Shown: positions 32,775 to 42,487 of the stretch, piece by piece
Numbering within the stretch: position 1 is the first letter of the stretch
How the letters are laid out: every line of letters begins with the position of its first letter
Assembly (NCBI GenBank): GCA_050084515.1
Contig: CM114271.1
Span: 34,472,001 to 34,536,000, forward strand
Source of the DNA: Blasia pusilla
Taxonomy: Eukaryota; Marchantiophyta; Marchantiopsida; Blasiales
DNA: 64,000 nt
Reading direction: 5' to 3'
Notes under the pieces: model-generated
What the model was told of the DNA's origin: nothing
The model's input: only the letters and a program-made list of their open reading frames with translations
Databases searched by the model: none
Made by a program: the position numbers and the translations under genes

Positions 32775-34988
32775 TTAAAAGCATGAGAACACTTTCCTAT
32801 CATCCTCAAGAAGCCCCATTTGAATAGTGGCCTCCTTAAATGTTGGATATAGCACTCCTTGCACAGATCTCAAGTATTCATACATAGTTGCGCCTCGAGC
32901 ATGATGAAGCAGTAACCGTAACCAATATCGTTCTCCTTCACCTATGAAAACTTGAATGTAATCGCTTAATATACCAAACATGAAAGTGATCAAAAGGATG
33001 CTTGAAAATTTACGTAATTTGTAAGTACATTATGGAAATTTCAAACATATTTACCTGGGGGAGTAAGATATAAGCGACCAATGGGATGACCATAACCATT
33101 TCTCCTTTGAATTCTATGATTCCATTTTTTTTAGTCCAATGATGATAGGAAGGAAACTCGATGTATAGATATTTTTGAGCCTCCAAATCTAACTGATTAG
33201 TTGCAAACCATTTTTTAAGAGTTGTCTTCCTATTCCTTTGTAGTATTCCCTCAACATTATCGTGATCATTGAAGAAAATGGTTTGTAACTCGAGTAGATG
33301 AGCTGCCAACCTTACAATACTTAGATATTCTGAACAATCTCCAACATGCTTCAGAGGAAGAAACATATCTATATATATGATACAAAAAAATGTTGAAAAG
33401 AAATTAGTAAAGTGTGATATGTTCTCGAATGTAGACATATTGAAGAATGAAAAAAAATCACAAAAGAGTCACTATCTTGCATGAAGATAATATAATGTTT
33501 CATCGATTTGCCTCCTTGTCATTTCAGTGGTTGCCTCATTTGAAACTTTAAATGATATCGCATCCGATCCATTATATACATATTTGTATAAATATTTCAC
33601 AATTGAAATGGTATTTGTGATCTCCAAATTGATATGACAATCAAAGAGAGTACATAACAAAGGATTGTAAGGAACAACCCAACTATTGTCCAAACTTTGA
33701 TCGCACTTCATTTCCTTTATTCCATTATCCAACTTGTATCATAAGAATGAAGGAATAAATTAACATAGATACACCTTATAAAAAAATTAGAAGTTAGGGA
33801 AATTTTGAAAATCCAAAAGATGCAAAGCTTATTCATAGACTACATACCTTCGATAAATTGGATATCCATCCTCACTCTCCGTAGTTATGCTTGCAAAAGG
33901 CTTAGGATAAGCTTTGGTACACTTCTTGGTTTCCTTATTCATGTATGGAGCATTTGGATTGAGTTGTCCATATGGGCCATGAACCATGCAATTAGCCACA
34001 ATAGAATGAAGTCTAGGATGAGTGTTTGGATCAAAGATTTCAGAATATATTATATCATCGTAATTAGACGTTGAGCGTGGCTTATCCTTATGATGAAGAA
34101 TAATCAAAATATTTACATATGGTAAACCTCTTTTTTGGAATTCAACCACATGAATTCAACTAGCAACCCTTCCCAATATGTTCTTCTCGAGAATAAGTCT
34201 TAATAACTCTCTTTTAAAAATAAAATAAAAATACTCGCACAATCAAATCTGGTCTATCAGTAGGTTGTTAACCAAGTAATAGTGCTGAAATGATCTCCTC
34301 CCATTTAGGATTGCACGTCATTAGTATAAAGTAATGTGGTTTCCCATGTTGCCTCACAATCAAGGTAATATGTGGATAAAGTTTGTGTCCGTGGACATCT
34401 CCATGTCCGTGGACTTATGTTCTTCCTATGGAAGTACTTGCCGATATGGGCCCCTTCTTTCTCATTCCCCTTACTTGCCTTCATGTTCCATACTCCCACA
34501 TTTCTTTCTCCCTCCACCTCCACTCCCTCCTCCCTCATTGCTCCTCTCATCCTTGTCTTGCCTTCCATTATGGACTAAAAGTGTGGGTCCCACCTCTTGG
34601 AACCCATGTGCGTGGACATATCCAGACTTGTCCGTCTTAAGGAAGGACTTGTCCATTTTTGTGCAATCATGCTCACAATGGCCAATTCATTGTGATAAAG
34701 TTGATGCGTATGGCATGGACCTCCACTGAAAGAAGAAGGCAATACAATGCGCCTCCCAAACCTTGCACCATCTTTGTCACTTTGATATAGGACATCCTTT
34801 AGACCTTGATATAATTCAGCTCGCAACTCTTTTTGATTAAATTGAACCCAAGATAGTTGTTGCATCTCTACTGTAGCATAAAAATCAACCATGTACTCTT
34901 GAGTAAGAGGACCAAATAGAAGCAGACGATTATCGTCTTCGGCACAAGGGGAGATAATTAAAGTAGACAAAGGTGATTTTATGCTCAT
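32775..34988 (-). pseudogene. Helitron Rep (HUH nuclease) pseudogene, interrupted by a small insertion
   Basis: Minus strand. 34,988-34,680: 'MVDFYATVEMQQLSWVQ', 'LRAELYQGLKDVLYQSD', 'RRIVLPSSFSGGP' and 'LYHNELAIV', the Helitron-like N-terminal domain. After the 311-bp insertion it resumes 'GKPHYFILMTCNPKWEEI' (34,353-34,290). 34,149: 'MVEFQKRGLPYVNILIIL', where the HUH metal site H-x-H has become Y-V-N. 33,732-33,472: 'SWVVPYNPLLCTLFDCHI' and 'KYLYKYVYNG' (candidate catalytic Tyr pair). 33,438-33,010 and 32,993-32,775 hold the C-terminal Rep stretches 'YLYIEFPSYHHW' and 'ERYWLRLLLHHARGATMYEYL'. Broken by several stops. Confidence 0.9.
34353..34679. mobile_element. 311-bp hAT-like non-autonomous insertion in the Helitron Rep gene, with 8-bp duplication
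   Basis: CTCACAAT at 34,353-34,360 and again at 34,672-34,679 flanks 34,361-34,671. Removing the insert and one copy rejoins the Rep reading frame ...LAIV-RQHGKPHYF... exactly. Eight bp is the hAT duplication length. The ends CAAGGTAATA and ...GCAATCATG are only weakly inverted (CA-G-T in common). Subterminal TGTCCGTGGAC motifs occur on the left and GTGCGTGGACAT and TTGTCCGTC on the right. No transposase frame. Another small-element class with 8-bp duplications is possible. Confidence 0.75.
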
Positions 34989-35000
34989 TTTAAGAAGAAT

Positions 35001-35954
35001 AAAAGAAACTAAACTTGAAAAAAAAAACTTTATTTTATCAAAAGAAATTGATCGAGAATATGAATCTAGAATACCCTTAAGGAGATAGCTGATATAGGCA
35101 AGGGTGCAATATTAAGGTATATAAAGAGTGTGAAGAAATGTGAGACTAATTGACCTAAGACAAAACCTCAAAAAGTAGATACCAAAAAATAAGGAAGAAG
35201 AAATAGAAAACCCAATTGCTATAGAAAGAACTAACTTGCCAAGACGATCATATTAAGACCAAGCCGATACTCTATGAGAAAGTAGCAAAGGAAATTTGAT
35301 ATACCAAAAAAGAGAATGTAAGGAGAAAGTGAAAGCCACCTACCACTGATATGAAGAGATGAGATTGTAAAGTTAGGCCCGAGATGTAACAAAAGATTGA
35401 GAAAAGCAAGAGGATCCCCTTGATTCGATTGTTACTAGTAGTCGTACCATAAAAAGAGCCTAAAGTGTGAAATTGAGTTTAGGGGTATGCGAGCGTATTC
35501 ATGAGAGGATGAGGGCCAACGATCCAAAGAACTTTGGCAAACTCCAACATAAGTAGAGAAAAAGGACCCAAGGTTAAGTTTAAGAAGACCAACAAATTGA
35601 ATATAAGATTGCAATGATTGGAAGAACTACTAGTAAAACACTTAACGGACCTCCATGTTCTCTCGTCCTCCCACCCCTCATTCGAATTTTCTTGTTGCTC
35701 TCTCTTGTAATTTTTTTTCTTTCTATTTTGACCTTTTCTGAAGTACCTGACTACGTAACCCAATAAGAATTCCGGGTTACATTTAGGGTAACCTGGTTCC
35801 GTTTGCTTTCTTGAACTTTTAGTAAAAAATATTAGAATTTAATAGGTTTTCTTCATCAAATCATAGAATTTCAAAAACTTTAAGTATGGTCAAGTTCAGT
35901 TGACTAAGTTTTACATTGCTCCGTGATTCAAGTTTGACTCATCATTGCTAACGA
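35001..35954. other. A+T-rich non-coding DNA between Helitron and GC-rich island
   Basis: Purine-rich, A+T-rich sequence with no coding signal; probably the Helitron 5' non-coding region at the 35.0-35.4 kb end. I see no terminal TC motif that I can defend. Confidence 0.4.
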
Positions 35955-36760
35955 GAAGTTGGAATGCGGCACCGTCCCCCCCACCGGTACACCACAACGG
36001 GATCCACGGGACCCCAGTGTGAGGTACACTTTGGTCTAAGAGAACGACAAAAAGGACTTTCGGTACGTCCTTGAGAGGCCCCATATGGCTCCGCCAGTCG
36101 CGGTCCCGCGGACGGAGTATTTCCGTGTCTCATGATTACGAGAAACTTAGCGTAATCAAACGAAGCTAATAAGTCGGGGGTACGTACATAGAAGAAGCAC
36201 GTCCGGGAAATCTTGCAGAACTGTCCGGCGCTCCGTTGAGGCTTGAAAATATTCCCTGAGTCGGTATTGTGCGTCGTCAGCAGGTCTCCCTCCCACGCTC
36301 CCAGCGAAGGACGCGGGCCCACACATTCTCTCGCGTCCGTGGCGCCCGTACCACACACTTTCCTCTTGGGGCGCTGCCCAGCAACCCAGCGACCGACGGA
36401 CGGCCCTTCGCTGCCTTGCTAAGGGCTGGCCACTGTACGGTGCCCCCCTCTAGTAAAGGCTACTGTCTGGCATTCGTGTGTGCCAGAGAGTGCCCGACGC
36501 CGTGACTTTCGGTCACTCACTTGTTGGAACTTGGAACGTGCTGGGGTTTAGGGATGACTACTTCTTTAAACGGTTCTCGCTATTCTATCGGTTTGACGCC
36601 GATGTTATATCATAACCGTTGGGCTCAGCGCACGGGGGCGCCGAGAACACACGCGCCGCCCAGTAACTGACTGATTCCTTGTGTGAGACAACAAGGAAGG
36701 ACTGGGTACTTAGTCTTATCTTAGCTAGAACGGCCCCTCCGTCAATCAAACACAGGTTTC
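35955..36760. other. GC-rich island of uncertain origin (possible organellar or rDNA-spacer insert)
   Basis: About 800 bases with far higher G+C than either flank and sharp changes at about 35,950 and 36,770. It holds runs such as CGCACGGGGGCGCCGAG and a perfect 8-bp hairpin TTCCTTGT...ACAAGGAA at about 36,676-36,699. Open frames on both strands overlap and match nothing I recognise. Texture resembles plant mitochondrial non-coding DNA or rDNA intergenic spacer; I could not match rRNA core motifs or a group II intron domain V with confidence. Confidence 0.4.
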
Positions 36761-37796
36761 GGAGAGTTTTTTTTGGGAACGGGTTATCTCACTTATCAAT
36801 TTAATTCTTGGAGAGTACTTTTTGATTTGTAAAACATCTCGATCGGACAACAAGAAAATGGTTTTTACTCTCGGGCAGCGAGAAAAGAATATGTGTTGAC
36901 CATGATTAATCCTACACTTCCATGCGTGGCACGGGCTCCACATTAGTATAATGAAAAAAAATTGGGTCTACAAGAAACCCTCCTCGCGTGTAGACATATG
37001 TATTTTTAAGGATCTGTTATGATCTATTCTCTCGAGACATGAAATGTCATTTAGGAAATGCTCTTTAAAATTAGTAATTAAATTAAGGGGCAACATATTA
37101 GTTTTGATTTATGAATCCGTGTCCAAGTATCATCCAAAAGAGCTTATCTACAAACCATTTTTTTTTATTTTAGTTCAAGTGCAAGGAATAGTTGAGGAGA
37201 AGTTAAATGATAGGGAATTGTGGAGTGGGATAGTTGAAAGATTTAGCAAAGAAATGGGACATGATTTTAGTTTGCATTATGGAGATGGCACAACAAGAGA
37301 ATCCCAAATTCATTTAAGCCTCGTAGTAGGAGTGTAGGTCAACATTAAAAAAAAAATTCAGCCATTCGTAGCAATATTAAAATATTAGGGCATGAAATGG
37401 GGCGGATTATGGATCCACATGATTATGAGGATGGATCAATGGTGTCGTGCGCATACACATCGCTGTCACTGAACACACACACAAACACGCACGATCCCAT
37501 GCTAAGTCATGGCATCCAAACAACGAGACAAAAGTACCAAAATATCTCCAATCGCCCCCCTAGCTGGTGGTTAGGTCCCTCTAACTCCAAATAGCCATCT
37601 ATCCCTACCTACCATGACATACATCTCTCGGACGGTAAGAGCAAGAAGTTCGGGTGCTCATGTGGCCCCATCATTGGTGGCCTTCTTGTCATCCATGTCA
37701 CAGACACAAGTCCGAATGTAGAACTACCTACTCTATATACATCTGGGACACATCCATCGTCCTTGAGGAACCCTAGTGAGAGGTGTTGTCAAGGTC
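36761..37796. other. Unrecognised DNA beside the truncated family A copy
   Basis: No gene. A+T-rich to about 37,390, then mixed composition with a CA-rich stretch at about 37,468-37,490. On the plus strand 37,044-37,337 is open but lacks motifs. The last part may be flanking DNA joined at the truncation point of the Gypsy element at 37,797. Confidence 0.4.
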
Positions 37797-38602
37797 CCTT
37801 GGGTATATTGTATGACCCATGTACTCAATCTGGTCGTAGAAGAACTTGCACTTGCCTGGATGTAGCTTTAGCCCATATAACTGCAATTGTCGAAACATCT
37901 CCTCTAGATGTTGCTCATGATCCTCAACCGTGGCGCTAAAGACTACGATGTCATCAATATAACACCTAGCAAAATCCAGACCTACCAAGATCCTATCCAT
38001 GACCGTGTGAAACTCAGTTGGGCATTCTTTAACCCGGATGGTAAGAACCGCCACTAGTACAAACAATCCTTTCCGTGAGGAACGATGCCCCAAAATGCCG
38101 TCTTCTCAATGTCCTCCAATCTGATAGGCAACTGATGGTATCCGGCTTGCAAATCCAATGAACTAAAGACCTTTGCATGCCCAATCGCATCAAAGATCTC
38201 CTCAAGGGTGGGCATGGCATACCTATTAGACTTTGTCTGCCGATTGATAGGTCGGTAATCTCCACACATCCGCCTATCCGTCCATTTTCCATGCACATCC
38301 TTCTTGGCAGGCATGATAGTGGCAGATGCATACTCTCCATCCGACATCTCCACTAATCCTGCTCCAACCAAGTCCTGGCTCCTACTCTGAATCAGAGCCC
38401 TCTCTATGTCACTGTACCTATAGGGTCGTCGGAAGATCGGCGTGTCACTCGATAACTCAATGCGGATCGCTGGACCCTTCAGCGTACCCAAATCATGCAA
38501 ACTAAATGCAAAACATCTCCTATAACTCCTAAGGAACTGATGTATCCAATGCAAATCTCCTCCTTTCAACTTAGGGCCCATATCTTGCTCCCAAGTCTCC
38601 AT
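37797..38602 (-). pseudogene. Family A Gypsy reverse transcriptase, truncated
   Basis: Minus strand. 38,602-38,054 reads 'SLHDLGTLKGPAIRIEL', 'FRRPYRYSDIE', 'GLVEMSDGEYASATIMPAKKD', 'MCGDYRPINRQTKSNRYAMP', 'AKVFSSLDLQAGYHQLPI' (catalytic Asp in SSLDL) and 'DIEKTAFW'. After a frameshift near 38,060 it continues 'CPTEFHTVMDRIL', 'CYIDDIVVFSATVEDH' with the catalytic D-D, and 'LKLHPGKCKFFYDQIEYMGH'. It ends abruptly at 37,797. Upstream of the truncation the RT is the best preserved region of the copy. Confidence 0.93.
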
Positions 38603-38887
38603 CCTGACTATGGAAGGACTCTCCGGCGTGGATGTCGGTGGTTGCTATGGTGCAACTCCGTCTGGGCCAATAAAACTCTCATCTCCACGTGCAGTATCCA
38701 GAACCACGTTCGTGGCGTACCTGCAAAACATCCCAACGAGTCCAAGGGTGTCTCTCCCGATCACCCTTGGTGTGTCGATCTCCTCGGGTCTAGCCCCCAG
38801 CGACTGCCTCAACCGACTCGGTAGGCATGGGGCTCACCAACACAAATGCTGTGATGTGTCGCATCCTCAAACCACGCTGCTAAGCTA

Positions 38888-39580
38888 TTCCTAAGCTAAA
38901 AAATCCATGTCAAGCAGTTCAGGTCCATCGCCTAACCCAAGACATGATGTTGTGATGCCTCTGATAATGATGGTACTACCGTCACTCTTGTGGGGAATCC
39001 CATCGCTCACTCTCGCTCATCGGCGTTGGGCTCCACCAACCTCTGTACTTGGTCATCCCAAAAAAAGCTAGGTCCGGCCTCCTTGAATGCATAGGAAGCG
39101 AGAAAACTCACCAATGTGGGAAAGGCTGCCTGTGGCCTGCCAATCCTGTTGACCACAATCAACGGCGGTGGATCATCGTGCCTCACTGCCTATGATCGCA
39201 AGCCTAGATCCAATATAGAATCCACCAACAAATCGCAGGAACGCTCCACTCTCGGGTAAGCCCTCCGCAACACCTCATGTGGTACCAAGTTGGTCCACCA
39301 AAGACGCGGGCGGTAGAACCTACACCCACCTCATCTAACAACACTGCCGGGCCAATCCGTGCGCGCACCTGATGTGCACTCGTCACCACGCGGGACCTTG
39401 AATCTCCCAAAATCGGCATATTCTCCAAAATATATGTTGGAGAACGAGGCCAATGCTCTTGTAAATCTCCCAAAACAATATGGACCAAGTGTCATCTAAC
39501 CCACTACCTTGTCCAATACTCGATTGGCCTTGACACAACCAACCACCAATGACCAAGTCTATGGTCCCTGCCCGTTCCAA
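38888..39580 (-). pseudogene. C5-cytosine DNA methyltransferase domain inside the Gypsy polyprotein (pseudogene)
   Basis: Minus strand, between protease and RT. Read with two frame changes, landmarks in order are: 'IDLVIGGWLCQGQSSIG' (motif IV; the usual P-C-Q is L-C-Q), 'GSGLDDTWSILFWE', 'PTYILENMPILGDSRSRV' (motif VI, E-N), 'IGPAVLLDEVGVGS', 'RPRLWWTNLVP' (motif VIII position), 'DDPPPLIVVNRIGRP', 'NADERE', 'AMGFP' and 'LG-stop-AMDLNCLTWI' (motif X position, usually LGQAMD). Motif I (the SAM-binding FxGxG) is not visible upstream, so the N-terminal third seems deleted or decayed. Stops lie near 39,193, 39,019 and 38,924. When intact such an enzyme methylates cytosine at C5 using S-adenosylmethionine. 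The fold assignment is firm from motif order; target specificity is unknown. Confidence 0.82.
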
Positions 39581-40440
39581 GTCCTACGCCCCCAACAATG
39601 AAATGCCCCTTGGTAGAAAACTCTGGTTACCAGTGCAAACGTCGCGCTCCACGCGGTCTGCACATGCTCAGTGGCTGAGCGTCGAAGCTCCTCAGTCGAG
39701 CCCCAAAGCGGCATCTCTTCTCCACACACGGATGGGGCTACCATGACACTCCTCTACATGGCAATGTCAGGAACGGAAGTATCCATTGCATGGACATGTC
39801 CGTGAATCAAATCACTAGGCCAAGTGATGGCACTACTAAATACTGCTAAGGTCGCCATCTCTCTTGGCCGTCGCTCGATCACTGCACCTGTGAATCAAAC
39901 AGGTAATGAGCTAAGGTGTCCATCACCTGACTGCCATTCTAGTCTATAGGATGCTGACTCCTCCTAGTAATCCAGGGAAAACCCCATCGGGTATAACACT
40001 TCTCCACCAACCAAGACGTCGTAAGACTCTATATCAGTCACTATCGCCTTGGCTTGCACCACGGACTCATCTGTAGGATGTCCCAGGTGAATCCTCACCA
40101 TAAGCTCTTGTCAGGTGATATATTCTGTGGTACTCGCTCCATCCAAGGATGTCTGTATCCGGAATGGACAACACTCCACATCGACTCTCGTCAAGCCCAA
40201 TCCTCTGAATGACGCTTTCCCCAACATCAGGGGTTGCGCTCCTGAATCCAACACGACGCGCTGCGCTGCGGACTAAAAGATCTACCTCTTGGACTCACCA
40301 ACTGGAAGACCTCTCCCCAATTATCCAGCAACACAACACCAAGAGAAGCCATGGCACACTCTATCGCAGGTCTAGTCGGCACCTCCGCCATCCTAGCGGC
40401 CGCAGCCTACCTTGAATCTAACGTGGACGGCCCGAGCATC
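39581..40440 (-). pseudogene. Family A Gypsy aspartic protease and linker
   Basis: Minus strand. About 40,268-40,100 reads 'VVLDSGAQPLMLGKASFRG' (catalytic D-S-G-A), then 'DVECCPFRIQTSL'. Further on 'VTDIESYDVLVGGEVLYPMGFSLDY' (about 40,065-39,975) is the protease C-terminal stretch. The linker 39,900-39,581 gives 'ITWPSDLIHGH' and 'STEELRRSATEHVQTAWSATF'; the latter could belong to the N-terminal part of the methyltransferase, but I cannot tell. Stops near 40,120 and 39,970. Confidence 0.75.
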
Positions 40441-42487
40441 ATCTCCAAGGGCAGTCCATCACCTCCTCTGCAATCATCTTTGAACGTGATGCAGTAACTC
40501 CAACTCCACGCTCACACAACATAGCGTCCAGCCAGAAAACCTCGGCGGGCGTACCTCCCAACGTCATAACATCGGAAGCAAAAAATAAAGGAGCGCGGTA
40601 CACAAGGGTGGCCGCCCCCAACAACGTGCTCGACACATGCCCCTCCTGAGCATCAACAATAGGAGTTGTTGCACTCGCTTCTCCCATCGCCCTCTGTGCC
40701 TGCACATCAACAATATCACCAACTCTCCAGGAACTCTGATCAGGACCCATCGATGGGGTCCTCATCGCCTCGGACAACGTGAAAGACTGAGGAAGCCTTG
40801 TCTATTTCCTGGCTTCCCCTCGATGTGGATCCAACTCTACGGCTGCTCCACGCATCTCAATTGCGGCGGCCTCCATTTGGGCAACCCCGCATATCCAACC
40901 AGGATCCTCTACATCTCTGGCTGCTCCATATGATGTGGATGCCACGGATCGGACATCGGGTAATCTCAATGCCATAGCGGCAATATGCTCCTGTAGCTGT
41001 TGTATCTAAGCAACCATCCTAGCCTCATGTCCGGCGTCTCCCTTGATGCGTCTAGGTGGTAGGACTCTACCTCCTCCACGGGCAGCTCCACCATCATGTC
41101 GGTCAACTCTTGCTCCTCGTCCCCCAACATGACCACTTGGTGCACGATCTCTACGCCCACCGGACTGACTACTCGCTCTGCTGCCCTCTCTTGCCCTCGG
41201 TCTGAATGTAACTCAGGGTATAAAATGAAATACCTGGTGCGTGTATGACAATATGGGTGACAATAGTCACATTGATAACCTCCTCGTGCAGCACCATCTC
41301 CGTCTCCATGCTGAGGCACACGTCCATGAACCTAACGAGTGCAATCACGGTGATGATGGGCTCCACCACATGACCAACAAGTAATCATAGGTGCTGTTGA
41401 GACGCATATGAAGGCGTAGGTCTCTATGGCATGGCCTCTCGGTATCCTCCCTGAGCTCGTGGTGCCATAGTCGACCTATCTCGGAGTCCATGTTACTGCA
41501 CTAGTGGTGCAGATAATTGTGACTGCTCTCGCCCTGAACCTATGGTGGCTACGCTCCCCTCTGCCATGTTGCACTCAATGTTCTTGGCGGACCTAAAAAA
41601 ATCTCTCAATGTAGGGGAGGTGTCCATAAGAAGCACCCCTCCCGCACCTTAGTCCGCAGGGTGCGGTTCAGCATCGCATACTATGACTGGATAGCCTGAG
41701 CCTCTGTCGCCCCTTGAGTGACGTTGATCAACCGGCACAAGCGAGTGTAAGCCTCATGCAAATTGTCACCTGGCGCCTCTGGAAGTTGTGGATGCTCCAC
41801 AACTGCTCTGTCCGTACCCCCTGGTAGCTCACCCTCAACTCAGCGAAGAACTCAACCACGAGGTTGAACCAGGGATGAACCTGACTAGACGGTGCAACTG
41901 CTCCAGAGCGAGTGACCCCTCCTAAAAAATCACTCGTGGAAGAGGAAGTAGCCTCTCTTGACTCCTCCTCATGTGGGAACGGCTCTGTCCATGACACATA
42001 GTCTGGGTCATAGTAGAGTTTCCATGCCTCAATCTCTTGGGCATATCTATGGGAGAACTCATGGTAATCGTCCATGGGCGCCCCCTCTAAATGTTGGAAC
42101 ATACCGTTTCATGTTGTAAACAAGTTGAACTCTCTAGAGTTCCTAGCCCATTGTGAGTCACACCAACTCCTAAACTCTGCAAGAAATCGTGTAGCTCTAG
42201 AGTGCCTACAACACCGTAAAACCTATGCGGTCCTCTACCCCGGTCGCCCAACTGGTAGGACCATTCAATGTGTATCGTGGATCACTAACACACTCCTCTA
42301 CATGCTCCCTATTTTCTGAAGATGACACAGAAGGAGATCGAGGCGGTCTCTCACGTAGAGACCCTCGAAACCTCGCACCACTCCGGGTAAACCCTCTAAA
42401 GCTACTCTCAAGTCCACTACCTCGCCTCTCAAAATCCCGAAAGGACGCCGTGATGGCCCTCTTGCCCCTTGTACCCCTCTCACACAA
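40441..42487 (-). pseudogene. Family A gag pseudogene with zinc knuckles
   Basis: Minus strand. 42,487-42,206 is an Arg- and Ser-rich N-terminal stretch. 42,102-41,728 gives 'MFQHLEGAPMDDYHEFSHRYAQEIEAWKLYY' and 'VEFFAELRVSYQG', shared with the copy at 28 kb. Near 41,385-41,340 'CWSCGGAHHHRDC' is a CCHC zinc knuckle with one residue fewer than CX2CX4HX4C, and 'YQCDYCHPYCHT' (about 41,285-41,250) is a second Cys-His cluster. Downstream, 40,777-40,439 ('VFWLDAMLCERGVGV') leads to protease. Several frame changes. Role: RNA-binding particle protein. Confidence 0.72.

Larger units (their letters stand above)
30697..35000 (-). mobile_element. Helitron (rolling-circle transposon), decayed autonomous type
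   Basis: Minus strand, with Rep-type nuclease upstream and PIF1-like helicase downstream as in plant Helitrons. The 3' tail is recognisable at 30,697-30,712: minus strand CCATACATCGCACGG, a 6-bp stem with two G-T pairs and loop ATC, closely resembling the tail at 44,738. The family A LTR starts only a few bases after that hairpin, so the last bases of the Helitron (CTAG end) were displaced by the insertion. The 5' terminus (TC...) could not be placed; 35,000 is approximate. Confidence 0.85.

Noticed and set aside
34305-34740. Overlapping frames on both strands at 34.3-34.7 kb as a gene
   Set aside because: They lie in the 311-bp insertion and its flanks in the Helitron Rep gene; no motif and no conserved frame.
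35955-36760. Ribosomal RNA or group II intron in the GC-rich island
   Set aside because: A candidate domain-V-like stretch (GGAGCCATATGG...ACGTACCG) does not pair correctly, and I found no conserved rRNA core sequence. Left as unknown.
41169-41369. A membrane protein suggested by a hydrophobic minus-strand frame near 41.2-41.4 kb
   Set aside because: It is the alternative frame of the zinc-knuckle part of Gypsy gag.
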